DNA of 64,000 bases from Clonostachys chloroleuca. Lineage: Eukaryota; Ascomycota; Sordariomycetes; Hypocreales; Bionectriaceae. The translations under genes and the position numbers were made by a program. Position 1 is the first letter of the stretch. Each line of letters begins with the position of its first letter. Shown here one piece after another: positions 21,812 to 34,158 of this stretch. The notes under the pieces are model-generated. The model made no database searches. It saw only the letters and a program-made list of their open reading frames with translations, and was not told where the DNA came from. The stretch spans positions 5,084,001 to 5,148,000 of the forward strand of contig JBANAY010000003.1 of the NCBI GenBank assembly GCA_037952775.1, read 5' to 3'.

Positions 21812-24374
21812 ATGTCGACCCGGCCGTCCGCGCCGAAAAAGGTTCGTCTGGCTTGCCAGCGTTGTCGCACTAGACGCATCAAGGTGAGTTGTCGCGGAAA
21901 GTCTGGGCTTGGTCATCTTGTTAAGTTCATTTTCTAGTGTGATGGACACGTCCCCGCGTGCACCAATTGCGCAAAGGCCGGCCAAGTTTGCCTCGATGTG
22001 GACAGTCAGAATTCGGGCATTGTGATCCCTCGAAAGTGCGTCTCCTCAGATATTCGGAAGATGGCTTCATGGCTGACCATCATACAGTTTTGCTACAGCA
22101 GCTCGGGAGAGGATTCATTGGCTGGAAACCATCATTAGAGATCGTCTACCTGACGTAGATCTGCGGTCTGGGCCTCAGGTTGATGCATCCCTAGATCTTG
22201 AGGGCCCGGAAACACCTGCGCAGCCAGTGGCTACGTCCGCGCCTCGACTATCTCAAAAGAGGTCGGTCGACGCCGTTGAAGCTGAGCAAGATGGATCCTT
22301 CCCGGAGAGGGCTCACTCCGTCGCAATGAACTTGGGAATGCTTTCTCTAAACTCAGACTCGCCCCAAAAACACTACTTGGGTTCGAGCTCCGGGCTTCTA
22401 TTCACCAACCTCATTGGGGCATCGCCTTCTAGTACAGCATCTACTCCTCAGGAGACTGCAGTTCATACCCAAGCTGGCGATACAGACTGGTACGAAGGGC
22501 CAAGAGAGCAAGTCAAGCAGTACTGCATCGACATGTATACATTTTTGAAGCAGGTGAGTGATTGTTCGGTTGTCTGCAAGAACCTACCATTAAATAAAAG
22601 GAATATCACAGGAGTTGCCCCCTCGGCATGATGCATTGCTGCTTGCCCACACATATACCCGATGGATACACCCTGACTTTCCAGTCATCGAGCCTTCAGG
22701 CATCTTCAGTGCCCTAAACGCCATCTACGACTGCCTTCAAGACCCGCTGCTGGATGATGACTTCCGCAATGGCTGGCCCAGCAACATGCAGCCTTTCTTC
22801 TGGAATGGACGCCAAGTAGTCCCTGGGGTAGCAGAATTAGGGGGGTCACCATGCCAGTCGTTGCCTTCACGTTGTTCATGATCTTGAACATTGGTGCGAT
22901 TGTCAAGGTTAGGTCTCGCATCTACGAGTATCCCCCGCAGCGATACTACCGAGCGGCCATACACTTCTCCAAAGACGCCTTCTCACAGATTTCACTGCCC
23001 TCTCTTCAAGGGCTAGTGATGCTGGTTGTCCACAGTATGCTGACGCCTGCCGAAGTCAACCTTTGGACATTGGTGCACCTGGCGCTTGCTTATTGTGTCG
23101 AGATTGGAGTCCATCGAGAGCAAGCAGAATTATCTGCTAGTGACTTTACGTATCAGCAAGTTAGGAGATTCACCTTTTTCACAATCTATTCCCTGGACAG
23201 GTATGTAAAGATTGTGATCCTACTCGACCTTGATGTTAGATGGCTGATCAAAGGGCTACATAGATCCATCTCATCGATCCAAGGGCGCCCGCTGGGCTTC
23301 CGAGATGAGACCTTTGACATACAGATGCCTCAACCTCCAGCACAGTTCTCCGAGTCTAGAGACAGCCCCATTCCGCCATCATTTGCCGCCGCTGTCACAC
23401 ATTACTCCATTTACAAATTCAAACTTGATCGCATCGTTTCGGACATTAAGCTTCATCTCTACCACCTCCCCGGAGAGTCCAGTTGGTTCCCGTGGCCCAA
23501 GAATTCCGTTGAGCACCAAGAGCGCATCAAAAACGCCATCCAAAATTGGTGGGATGAGGTTCGAGACGACCCGTTCGACTTCGCTTGCCTTGACAGCCGC
23601 CAACGACAAGTTTGGAGACTGAAGCTCAGAGTCAAATACCACTCGACCATGATCCTACTTTTCCAACCATCACAGGTGATCCCATCACCGTCTGCACATG
23701 CCCTCGGAATATGTCTGGACAGCGCATCTGGGATTCTGAATGACTATCAACGACTACATGATTTGCAGAGCTTAGATCACGGATGGAGGGCAGTTCTCAA
23801 CATCTTTGCCGCTGGAGCTACTTTGATATACTCTTTCTGGACATCAGAACAGGTTCGCAAAAATGCATCAGCAGCAGATATGGCAAAGGACCTCAGGACG
23901 TGTTCAAGCCTTCTCACTGTGGGCGGAGAATGGTGGCCATCTGCTAAGACCGGACAGCGCAGCTTTGGCCTAGTTGCGGACCTTACGATGCGGAAACTCT
24001 ACATGGACAATGGGGCTTCAAAAGCTCCACGCCTGGCTATAGATTCGTCGTCACCTGGTTGGCAATCTAATCATCGCGCTGGGCATGGGGAGCAGTCAAT
24101 CCGGGTTCTTAGTGGCGAGGATGCCCTGGAGAGGCTCGATCACCTACCCCTCGACGAGACATGGCAACATATGGACCACGTCGTCACCCAGGATGATGGT
24201 CAGGTTACATGGCATGGAGCTGGAGAAGGGAGAGGCGGTGGGGATGTGGATGTGATCCCGGAGATCGAGAATTTCCTCGCAGACTTCGACCGGTCTGATT
24301 TCACCTGGAGCTTTCCTCTAACCAGTGGTGAGGATATGCACATATTCGGCTCAGATCCGAATCCAGGCTTCTGA
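21812..24374 (+). pseudogene. Zn2Cys6 transcription factor (Fungal_trans), single frameshift at a G run
   Basis: Exons 21812-21883, 21938-22035, 22088-22553, 22612-23200 and 23264-24374. The zinc cluster spans intron 1: CQRCRTRRIK, then CDGHVPACTNCAKAGQVC. A dimerisation segment ARERIHWLETIIRD follows. The middle homology domain includes LLLAHTYTRWIHPDFPVIEP and, later, LWTLVHLALAYCVEIGVHR. After WNGRQVVPG the frame fails at a G6 run (22840-22845): one more G would join it to MPVVAFTLFMILN and give 778 aa. Intron 23201-23263 is 63 nt and stop-free, so readthrough stays open. It is either a damaged regulator or a homopolymer error. The intact aconitase gene follows immediately. Confidence 0.8.
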
Positions 24375-24641
24375 ATTAGTCTATCCAATCAGTGCACGAC
24401 CATTAATGTTCATGGCGTCTGACATTGCACCAACGTGGGGACACGGAACAGCCCAGCAACCATGTAGGAGCAAAGGCGAGGATCAACGGGCAGCTCCGGC
24501 CTCCACAACTTGATCGGCGGCTCGGTCGGAATTGACTCGGCTTCAACACCTTGCATGCGATGACGATGGCATAGCCTCTGATTAAAAGTCGCGAAGCTCA
24601 GTCTTCAAGACTTCAGTGGTATCGAGGATGGAGCCAAGCCA

Positions 24642-27120
24642 ATGACAATCATGTCATTCTCAGCACTGCGATCGTTTCGGCAGCTCGCCACAGCATGCCC
24701 CCGACATGTTCGGACGCTTGCGACGGCCTCTTCGCATGTCGCGCTGAGTCCGCTGGAACCAGTAAGTGATCAATTAAACAGAGATTCCTTCAATTATGGA
24801 ATTGAGTGTTGATGTTTTCTCATAGTATAACCCCCTCGATTACGGCTCTCGACTGCAGTCACTCGACCGCGTACGGAAATTAAACCAACGACCCTTGACC
24901 CTCTCCGAAAAGCTCCTTTACAGTCACTTGATCCACGATGCCGACGACTGGGCTCTCGACGAAATAGAACGAGGCAAAACTGTCCTGCGCATACGGCCGG
25001 ATCGCGTCGCTTGTCATGATGCCACCGCCACGATGGCTCTGCTCCAATTCATCAGCGCTGGCCTACCGCGTGTTCAAGTACCAACCTCTGTACACAGCGA
25101 CCATCTTATCGTGGCCGAGTACGGCGCAAAGGAGGATCTCACCAGGGCCTCTAGCGACCATCGCGAAGTGTATGCGTTCCTGGGTAGCGCGGCGAAGAAG
25201 TATGGTATCGGATACTGGAAAGCTGGCGCTGGGATTATCCACACAACCATTTTCGAGAACTACGCGTTCCCGGGCGGTTTGATGATTGGAACAGACTCTC
25301 ACACTCCCAATGCTGGTGGGATGGGCATGATGGGCATTGGCGTTGGTGGCTCTGATGCTGTCGACGCCATGGCCGGTATGCCTTGGGAGCTGGTCTGTCC
25401 CAAAGTTGTAGGTGTTCGCCTCACCGGTCGGCTCTCTGGCTGGAGCTCTTCCAAGGACATCATCTGCAAGCTGGCTGGTATTCTGTCCGTGTCGGGGGGC
25501 AAGGGAAAAGTCATTGAGTTCTTCGGCCCTGGCACAGAATCACTAGGCGCCACCGCAATGGCCACGGTTTGTAACATGTCCGCTGAGATCGGATCGACTT
25601 CGTGCATTTTCCCCTACTCAGAGGCCATGGGTCGATACCTCTCGGCCACGAAACGGGCAGACATCGCACAGCATGCCACCAAATTCAAAGATGCGTTGCT
25701 TGTTTCAGACCCAGGTAGTGAGTCGTTCTACGACAATGTCATCGAGATCGACTTATCCACGTTGGAGCCGCACATCAATGGCCCCTTCACACCCGACTTG
25801 AGCCACCCTTTGTCGCAGTTCAAGCAGCATGTCGAAGAGAGCTCCTGGCCATCCAAGATCAGCTACAGCATGGTTGGCAGTTGCACCAACAGCTCGTATG
25901 AGGACCTTTTGAAGGTTTCCAACCTCGTGACGCAGGCCAAAGAGTCAGGCATGCACCGTGCCAAAACACCATTCATGGTCAGCCCCGGCAGCGAGCAGAT
26001 CCGCGCCACGGCGGAGGAGGCGGGCATTCTGTCTACGCTCAAGGAAGCTGGAGCTGTGGTGCTAAGTAATTCGTGCGGCCCATGCGTGGGGCAGTGGGAT
26101 CGAAAAGATGTTGACATTAAGGGGGCAGAGAGCAACAGTGTGATTTCTAGCTTCAACAGAAATTTCACGGGACGCCATGATGGAAACCCTTCCACACACT
26201 CATTCGTCACATCTCCCGAAATCGCCACCGCTTTTGCCTTTGCGGGTGATCTTACATTCAATCCTACTACGGATCCGATTACTTTCGTCGATGACTCTGG
26301 TTCGCCGACGGAGTTCCGCTTTGCGCCTCCGACCGCCGATGAGCTGCCCGATTCCTTCTTTCCAGGGAATGATTTGTATCAAGCACCTGTTCTCACCAAC
26401 ACATCGGAATACAAGGTCGACATTGACAAGAATAGTGATCGGCTGCAACTTCTGGAGCCTTTCAAGCCATGGCAAAGGGGAAACGCCGACGACATGGAAA
26501 TTCTGGTGAAAGTCGAGGGCAAATGCACCACTGATCATATCTCTCCCGCAGGCCCATGGTACAACTACCGAGGCCATCTTGAGAACATTAGTCACAACAT
26601 GCTCCTTGGAGCCATCAACGGTTTCCTCCCCAATGCCACCTCCCTCCAGATGGTTGGCCGGGCAGAAAACCCGCTCACGCATGACATTGAGCCGATCCAC
26701 GAGGTTGCTAGGAGCTTGCAAAGCTCTGGCATCCGGTGGTGCATCATCGGCGACCATAACTACGGCGAAGGCAGCTCCCGTGAGCATGCGGCCCTGGAAC
26801 CTCGGTACCTAGGGGGAGTTGCCGTCATTGCGAGAGGCTTCGCTCGTATACACGAGACGAACCTGAAGAAACAAGGCATGCTTCCATTGACATTCGCTGA
26901 TCCTGCGGACTACGACCATATCAAGAAGGGGGATCGCATCACGCTGCGGGATGTAGATGGAGATGGTCTTCAGCCCGGAAAGCAGGTCACTATGGAAGTA
27001 CGGACGAAGGATGGGGAGATTTGGACCGCACAGTTGAATCACACTTACCATGCGCATCAGATCCAATGGTTACGTGCGGGCAGTGCGCTCAACCATATCA
27101 AAAAGACGTTGCTTGGATGA
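24642..27120 (+). CDS. Aconitate hydratase (aconitase) paralogue, probably mitochondrial
   Basis: Exon 1 (24642-24761) encodes an Arg-rich, acid-poor leader (SFSALRSFRQLATACPRHVR) like a mitochondrial presequence. Exon 2 (24826-27120) encodes the rest, 804 aa in total, close to mitochondrial aconitases. The 4Fe-4S cysteines are present in GSCTNSS and NSCGPCVGQW. Active-site segments GTDSHTPNAGGMG, CTTDHISPAGPW and the swivel-domain GDHNYGEGSSREHAA are intact. It isomerises citrate/isocitrate via cis-aconitate or acts on a related acid. The location beside an anion permease and a tricarboxylate-type carrier, rather than alone as a housekeeping gene, suggests a pathway-specific paralogue (inference). 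The second in-frame ATG (24651) is an alternative start. Confidence 0.93.
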
Positions 27121-28434
27121 AATGAATGGGCTGTTGAGGGAATATCCTATTGCCCTGGGCTTAGAGTATTTAATGTTCAAGTCCCTCTTGTAAATGGAGT
27201 TGTCAAATATAGGTTCATCAATTGTTAATTAAATGTATATTTCAAAAGTTTTTTTCTTTGACCAAGACAACTTTCGTCATATATGAACAAAAGACTGAGT
27301 AGATGTCCAAGAAAGTAGGTTTATAAGACCCCAGTTGATAGTAATACGAATACGGAATTTTGAGAATATAATTCACCCATTTTAACATGGAAACCAAGGA
27401 CAAGAGATCGCCTCGACCCCTCGGACTGATCTTCATCTCTAATGTTGTTGGGTGAATTAAGTGCCAGCATTACTTGCCAACCCCTGCACTGGCCAATCAA
27501 GCCTTCTGCATTTTTTGAGCCCCCAAGAAGAATAGCTCGTTCAATACTTTGCTTGTGCGTGTTCCGGAACACCACAAATCATATTTTGCGGATTGCTCCT
27601 TAGGGGGTTCCTCATCATACGGCAATGGTCACGCCCACTTGTGGCTGGGTGACACCACGCAAGTGTGTCGAGCTCACATGCGTCTTTCTCTTCGGCACAG
27701 TCAGGATATTTCACGATTTCGATTAGCTAGAAGAGTTGGGAATAATGGGTACTTGGCAATACTTGATAAATTCATCGTCCAATAGGTGTACTCGATCCTC
27801 ACACGATTTGTTGATACTTTGACACTGATGAGAACCAACCAATGGCAGGACCATTATTTGCACTCTGCCACGGGTATCTCCAAGAACCATAGACTAGGGC
27901 TACGCTAAATAATTGGAGATGTTACTGTAGGGGGCAACTTAGCCGCACATGAGTGGCACGGAATATCCATTTTCTCCCCACGAGGTGGAGGAGTAGTCCG
28001 TAGCGGAAATTGGGTCACTCCTATTGGCCTATTGGCCAATGCGAGTCACGGCGTTTTCGGGACCATGCAGTGAAACATATTCCGTAGCTGGAGCTCTCCG
28101 TAATATCAAACTTTGCTCTCTCATCCCCCTGGGTGGCTCCGACGACCCCAAGAATGAGCGTGGCATTGTGGAATCATTACCCACAACCTCGAACCGTTCC
28201 TGGGGAACCGCGGGGTATCTTCTGGGGCAATCCTGTTCAGTCGAGACTGCTGACCATTAGCACTATAATTGTCAAGGTTGACAACATTTATTATCAACAG
28301 GCTGTCCAACCTCATCGAACTTGGCTTCAGCTGTCAGTTACTGGTGGTTCATTTCAAGCTTGAGATTGACAACTCAAAGTCTATTGATCACATCACCTTG
28401 CTTATCCATCTCTACCTTTACTTGATCCTTCGCC
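27121..28434. other. Intergenic region, 1.3 kb
   Basis: 3' flank of the aconitase gene and promoter of the DAL5-type permease. AT-rich for the first 250 bp. I find no conserved coding frame or repeat. Confidence 0.5.
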
Positions 28435-30085
28435 ATGACGGTTTCTCTGAAGGAAACGAAGGAAGATGTTTTCCATGCATCCTCAGATCATGTCGACGAG
28501 TCGTCCCAAAAGGAGGGCAATGCCGTCGTTGGCCAAGATAATCTGGGTATGACGCCAGAAGAGTATGATGCAGCGGAGAAGAGTCTTGTTCGCAAGCTGG
28601 ACTTGACTCTTGTGCCAATGGTGTGGCTTCTTTATCTCTTCAACTATCTTGACCGCAACAACATCGCGTCAGTACCCAATCTTCACTTTGACTAAAGAAC
28701 TTTGCTAACATATTTCATCGTGTATAGACAAGCAAGACTTAGCTCCTTCGAGAAAGACCTCGGTCTCAAAGGAAATGAATTCAACGTCGCCGTCTCGATT
28801 CTCAATATCGGTTACATGCTCATGCAGCTCCCAAGGTAAGTGATGTATCTCGCGATTAGTCGAAGCACGCATTACTCACGCAGCCTGCAGTAATATGCTT
28901 CTTACTCGGACTCGACCTTCCTTGTATATTCCTTTCTGGACAGCATTGTGGTCGATCGTCTCCGCAGCTACGGCTGGTGCCAGCAACTACCAACATCTCC
29001 TTGTCATTCGATTCTTCCTCGGTATCGCTGAAGCTCCTTTCTTCCCAGGCGCCATGCATCTTCTTAGCTGCTGGTACCCGCGGAAGGAACTTGCTCGGCG
29101 AACGGCTATCCTCTACTCGGGCGTTCTCCTAGCTACAGCATTCTCTGGTCTCATTGCCGCTGGTGTCCTATCCAGTCTCGAAGGTGCGAGGGGCATTGCT
29201 GGATGGCAGTGGCTGTTCATCATTGAAGGCGCCGGAAGCTTTGGTGCGGCTCTGCTTGGATTTTTTCTCTTACCTGATTTTCCTGGTCAGAAGAGTGGAA
29301 CGGTCAAATGGCTTCTCACTGAAGCTGAACAAAAAGTCGCCGTTGAACGCATAAAGCGAGATCGTGTCTCTCTTCCCGAGGAGGACAACAGTGTGTGGAC
29401 CGGCCTGAAGTTGGCTGCCAAGGACATTAGAACTTGGGTTTTTGTAAGTCCCTGGTCTTGTTACAACTTAACCTTTGAAGAAACTAACATACCCCAACAG
29501 GTCGTCATGCTCACAGCCAACCACAGTGCTTATGGCTTCAACAACTTCTTCCCAACTATCGTCCAAGGCTTCCAGCTGGGCAACAAAACTCTCACTCTCG
29601 TCCTTACCGCACCTCCATATCTGCTCGCGACCGTTGTGGCTTTTCTGACCGCTTGGTCCAGCGACCGACGCAAGGATCGAGGATTCCACATCGCAGTGCC
29701 CCAAGCCGTAGCTTGTATCGGGTTCATCATTTCCGTATCAACTCTCAACAATGCCGCTCGCTACACAGCCGCCTTCTTGTACATCTGTGGATGCTTCTCA
29801 TCCAACGCCATGGTATTCAGCTGGGCCAGCTCTACCCTCAATCAAACGGTTGAGAAGAGAGCTTGTGCCACGGCCATCATCAACCTTCTCAGCCAACTTG
29901 GCAACATCTGGAGTCCTTACTTCTTCCCGTCAACCGATGGTCCTCGTTACGTAAAGGCTAATATCCTAATGATGGCATTCTCGGCTTTGTCGGTTGTGAC
30001 ATGTGTGGTTATGAAGTGGATGCTGACCAAGGCAAACCGGAAGTTGCGAGAGAGTGGAAACGACTTGAATTTGTTTACGCTGTAA
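28435..30085 (+). CDS. MFS permease of the allantoate/anion:cation symporter (DAL5) family
   Basis: Exons 28435-28667, 28728-28835, 28891-29443 and 29501-30085 give 492 aa. Typical features are a cytosolic N-tail, then KLDLTLVPMVWLLYLFNYLDRNNIA in TM1, LMQLPSNMLLTR after TM2, FFLGIAEAPFFPGAMHLLSCWYPR in TM4-5, and GWQWLFIIEG. The family moves organic anions (allantoate, nicotinate, tartrate, biotin precursors) with protons at the plasma membrane. Intron 3 (29444-29500) is 57 nt and stop-free, so it could be read through as 19 extra residues. It follows aconitase and precedes a mitochondrial carrier, consistent with uptake of a carboxylic acid (inference). Confidence 0.9.
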
Positions 30086-30588
30086 AGCCATGGATTTGTC
30101 GGTTTTTAGGGGAACTATATGATTGATCAAGTCCGAGAACAGATTGAAAAGGAAATGTTGACGTTGTACATCAACCGAAAAATTGGCATCAAATACTTAG
30201 CATCGTTTAGTCAATGATATTTATGCTATATAGGCAAATACCACAGCCTTTTCCGTACACAAATCGAAACTCCGACATTTCTGTAATAAGAAGAGACGGT
30301 GCGTGCTTGATGTCTTTCAGGATAATGCCCCTTCTCACTGTCCTTAGGGGACTCACGAAGCGTTTCAAAAATATTAGTGAACACTATCCGGCCTCTACAC
30401 CCAGATGAAATTAACGGGATGAATTTAATGATGATACGGCAACGCCTAATATCTCATTGTAGATGGTAAATGGACATCAGCACTGATGAGCAAATATTTA
30501 TTATGTATACGATGGTAATGATCTTAACTTAGTATGTTGAAAGCAAGGTAGTAATTAGTCTTCTTCTTTTCCCCAGAATAAGTTTATC
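30086..30588. other. Intergenic region between convergent genes
   Basis: About 500 bp between the permease stop and the carrier's true 3' end. AT-rich; nothing recognised. Confidence 0.5.
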
Positions 30589-31626
30589 TCAGCTAACTAA
30601 GGCTTCCTTTGATTGGTGTTGAGTTATCGAAGCCTTCCTCATAAAATCCAGCACATGTTGATAAATAGAAAAGCTCAGCGCTCCAGACACCTATTGAAAC
30701 TCCATATCAGTTGCTGACAACTTGATCAAATTGAGTCGATATCAGGGATTTACTTACAGACAGTCTCAACAACCTAGGTGTGGTTCCTTTCCATAAACCG
30801 GTGACACCTGATTCGTAGTATATCATGCGGAGGAATTGGAGGGTGCCTATCTTTCCACTCCCTGCACTCAACCCTTGCATTCTCGTTTTGATGGTATCAA
30901 ATGGCATCGTCGCGTAGACTGTTATGATTCCTGCTAAAGCTCCTGCTGCCGGAGCTGTAAACGTTCCATATCCTGTCCGTCCAAGGTATGGCTCGATTGT
31001 ATCAAAAATTGCATGGTAAGAAGTAAACCTTACAAGGGCGTTGGAGCCTTGCTTTAACGTCACGGGTACAACACCACGGTACAGACCTCTCACTCCTTGG
31101 GCCTGGAGCGTAGACCAAATAACGTGCCCGGTCGAGGTGAACTTACGGGCACCTGCCCTGTCTTCCACAATCTTCGTTTTGATGCTTTCACCTGGGGTCA
31201 CAACAGTGACACTTTCAGCTATTCCGGCTGCCACTCCAGCAATCATGTTGGAAAGTTTGGTGGACTTTCCTGTACTAGAATCTTTTGGAAGCCTGCTTCT
31301 GACGCCATCAAAGGTGAAAAATCTCACTGCCGACTTTGAAGCATTTGAAATGCAGAAAGCTCCCGCTCCGGTATACAGAATCCCGACTCCATGTTCTCCA
31401 ATTACGGTTGTCAGAAGTCGTAATGATGATACTGATGATGCACCGAGCAACTGCTTCCGTGTTTTTATATATTCAGTTGGGTACTATTTGATAATAACGT
31501 AAGCACTCCTGTCAGCAACATGTAAGTTGTTCTTCTTACTGTGACAAGAGACTCAACACCCCCGGCAGCTGCACCAGCAGCAATCGATTGCAGAGGAGAT
31601 GGAGCTTGATATTTTTCGTTCGGCAT
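30589..31626 (-). CDS. Mitochondrial carrier protein, tricarboxylate/citrate-carrier (CTP1) type
   Basis: Exons 31626-31540, 31483-30758 and 30690-30589 give 304 aa. The final exon (VSGALSFSIYQHVLDFM) is hidden because the upstream frame runs past its donor. Three carrier signatures appear: YPTEYIKTR at the first intron, TPGESIKTK, and MPFDTIKTR, each Px[D/E]xxK/R after an odd helix, plus GLYRGVVPVTLKQGSN and GLWKGTTPRLLRLS. The length and the KQGSN motif match citrate transport proteins, which exchange citrate/isocitrate for malate or other acids across the inner membrane. Position beside aconitase supports a tricarboxylate role; the substrate is inferred. Confidence 0.88.
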
Positions 31627-32084
31627 TTTGGTGGACGAATGGATGATGGCGAATGACCCTCGCCCGTAGAAGGCAATCCAACTATTGTATAAATTAGATT
31701 TGTACCACCCTCGGCAATGCACTTGCCCTCAATTGCGACTCACCCTTTCTTTGTCCAAATAGCACTCATCTCCTCTAGAGCCAGTCGAAGCGTCGTCCCG
31801 TTCCAGGACGGTCTAGAACTGACGGGTTAGTCCACGTCGGAGCACTTAGCGGGGGTCGGACCGTTCCACCCTTCCTGGGAGGACAGCTCCGAGCCTTTGC
31901 CACCCCCATGTTTGACGAAACCTGGAGTCTCCAGCGGTCCCAGCTTTAGTGCGTCTAATTTACGGTCAGGTGAGTCCCAGCATATATCCACAGGTACAAG
32001 AGGACGCTGGAGACATTGTGATACGCTTTGGCTAGAACATAGCGTTCTGTTGCAACAGACCTCACAGCAGCTGGTCCAATCACG
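31627..32084. other. Divergent promoter between carrier and amidohydrolase
   Basis: 458 bp between divergent starts. It contains several CGG/CCG triplets (around 31825-31865), as expected for control by a Zn2Cys6 factor, but no clearly repeated pair. Confidence 0.45.
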
Positions 32085-33088
32085 ATGCCATCCGAAATCA
32101 TACAGACTCACCACACCCATGTTTTGTTCCCCAAAGGGGGCTGGGACACTCACCATCATATTTTTGAACGTGAGATGTTGATTCACCTTCACTGTTGTTG
32201 CTGTGTATGCTAACCCCTATAGCGCATGCGTTCCCATACAGCCCTACGCGACATCTTACACCGCCTCCGGCGACCATCGAAGCCTTTGAGAATTTCCGTC
32301 GACGGTTAGGTATCACAAATTCAGTCCTTACCCATGGACTGTCCTATGGTGATGACTGCTCTTCGCTGAAAGACTTTGTCGGTCGACTGGGGAAGCAAAG
32401 CACCTCCGCCGTGGGTGTGATCGATCCAGAAACAACAAGCGACTCTGAGATTCTTGACATGCATAAGTCCGGAATTCGGGGAATACGCGTCAATTTATAT
32501 CGTTACAAGGCAATGGATGATGTCAATCTACAAAAGAAAGCGTTGCTTGCACACCTCCAAAGATTGGTCGACTTGGAACTACCATGGAGTTTGACGATGA
32601 CCACCATTCAGACTGGCTTCTGGGATACTCTGGCACCATTCGTTAGGCAGGAGATTGTACCGTCTGGCAGACAGCTAATCACTGATCATTTCGCGCTCCT
32701 CAAGGCTCCGAGCATGCTCCCTCCGGAGTATCGCGAGGATCCATCCAAGCAACCAGGCTTCGCTGCCATCATGGGGCTTGTAAAAGATGGGCATTTGTTT
32801 GTGAAATTAAGTGCCCCGTACCGCGTGAGCGAGCAGGGCCCGGGATATGAGGATCTAGAGTTCCTTGTGCGCGCTTTTGTGGCTACGAATAAACACCAAA
32901 TTTTATGGGGGAGTGATTGGCCACACACCCCGAGGATGAAGGTGCGCAGTCAGGAGGAGGCAATGACAGAGACGCCTTTCTTGGAAGTTGATGATGAGAA
33001 ATGGCTTCAGACTCTTAAGTCGTGGCTGTCTGATGAGGAATGGGATTTAATCATGGTTCAAAACCCAAGAAGATTGTTTGCAACTTGA
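32085..33088 (+). CDS. Amidohydrolase family 2 (metal-dependent TIM-barrel hydrolase/decarboxylase)
   Basis: Two exons: 32085-32169 and 32223-33088 (951 nt, 316 aa). The short first exon carries the metal-binding start GGWDTHHHIFE, which runs across the splice into PHAFPYSPTRHLTPPPAT, a signature of the 2-pyrone-4,6-dicarboxylate hydrolase (LigI)-like branch. Other barrel motifs: GIRGIRVNLY, ITDHFALLKAP (His), and GSDWPHTP (catalytic Asp) near the C-terminus. Family members hydrolyse lactones or decarboxylate aromatic acids. Cytosolic. It is divergent from a mitochondrial tricarboxylate-type carrier and convergent with an RraA/HMG-aldolase-like gene. LigI activity is a hypothesis, not shown. 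Confidence 0.88.
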
Positions 33089-33378
33089 ATTTAACACGGA
33101 TCTGTGCAATATAGAATTGACTCATGTGGATTTTCCAATCTTACTTTTATAATTCAATATCATTATATGCAGGTGATCATCTTCAAGTTCAGCCTTCCGA
33201 AGGAACGAATTATTCTCATCAATCCAATTTGTTTGTATTCAAAACTCATGCCTGTGTGGTCCAGAAACAAGGCAAACCCAAGCCCTGATAGAAATGACAC
33301 TAGCTCATACAGGCTTTTTTTACCACATGTAAATGGAAATAGAAAATTTTATTTAGTATATACAGCTGATATTGTAGA

Positions 33379-34158
33379 CTATTTATTCTTTCGAACGGTC
33401 TTGATCAAGTGCCCCATTGCCTCCCCACTACGAAGGGCTTTGAACATCTTGTCATCAACTTCAGCTCGCTCTTCACATATCTCATTGACGCGGTCAATGA
33501 GGGAGGGCGGGACCACAACGACGCCATCAGCGTCGCCCACGAGGATGTCACCGGGGTTGACCCAAAGGTCGTCTTTGAACTGGACTGGGATATTGACTTG
33601 AGATGCCCGAGTGAAAGTGTTTGAGCCAAGAATCGACTGGCCCTGGGCAAAGACCTGGGTGAAATTGGGTTAGTCATTGACAAATTATTTGGCAGTCAGT
33701 CACCACTCACAGGAAATTTCATCTCTTTGTGTTCATTGATATCTCGCATGCGCCCGTCGATAATGACACCTTTTGCACCGAGATACTGAGCCCTCGTTGA
33801 CATGAGACCGCCCCAGCAAGCCGACGGCAGACCTTTGGGCTGCTGGATGTACATGATACGCCCATCTTCGTTGTGATCCACAAAATGCTTCTCTAGTGAC
33901 GGCGCAGACGCATCGTCAGACTTGACCATCTTGACCGTGATAGCAGGGCCGAATATGCGTGTGGTGGAATCGGCAGAGAAGAGGCGGATCCCATCTAGGA
34001 ATCCGCCATTTGGATACTTCAACTTGACGAGGGCATCGCCAATCTTAAAGATGCGAGTTAGTGATTGATTACTCCATGTTGGTGGGGAGGCTATGGAAGG
34101 ATCTTACATCACAGCTGGTGAATCTGCGAAGAACTTCTAGGGATCGGATTGAAGACAT
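33379..34158 (-). CDS. RraA-like / 4-hydroxy-4-methyl-2-oxoglutarate (HMG/CHA) aldolase family protein
   Basis: Exons 34158-34108, 34043-33711 and 33654-33379 total 660 nt, 219 aa. Motifs of the fold are present: CDIGDALVKL at the N-terminus, GGLMSTRAQYLGAKGVIIDG, GRMRDINEHKEMKFP (the Arg-Asp of the metal/substrate site), FAQGQS, and VNPGDILVGDADGVVVVPP. Bacterial relatives are either RNase E inhibitors (RraA) or class II pyruvate aldolases (HMG/CHA aldolase, LigK). In a fungus the aldolase role is likelier. It would split a 4-hydroxy-2-oxo tricarboxylate into pyruvate and oxaloacetate, which fits the neighbouring LigI-like hydrolase and aconitase (inference). Confidence 0.88.

Noticed and set aside
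22806..22851. Intron at the frame break of the Zn2Cys6 gene
   Set aside because: Candidate GT-AG pairs are 31-41 nt and leave the wrong frame; a missing base in the G run fits exactly.
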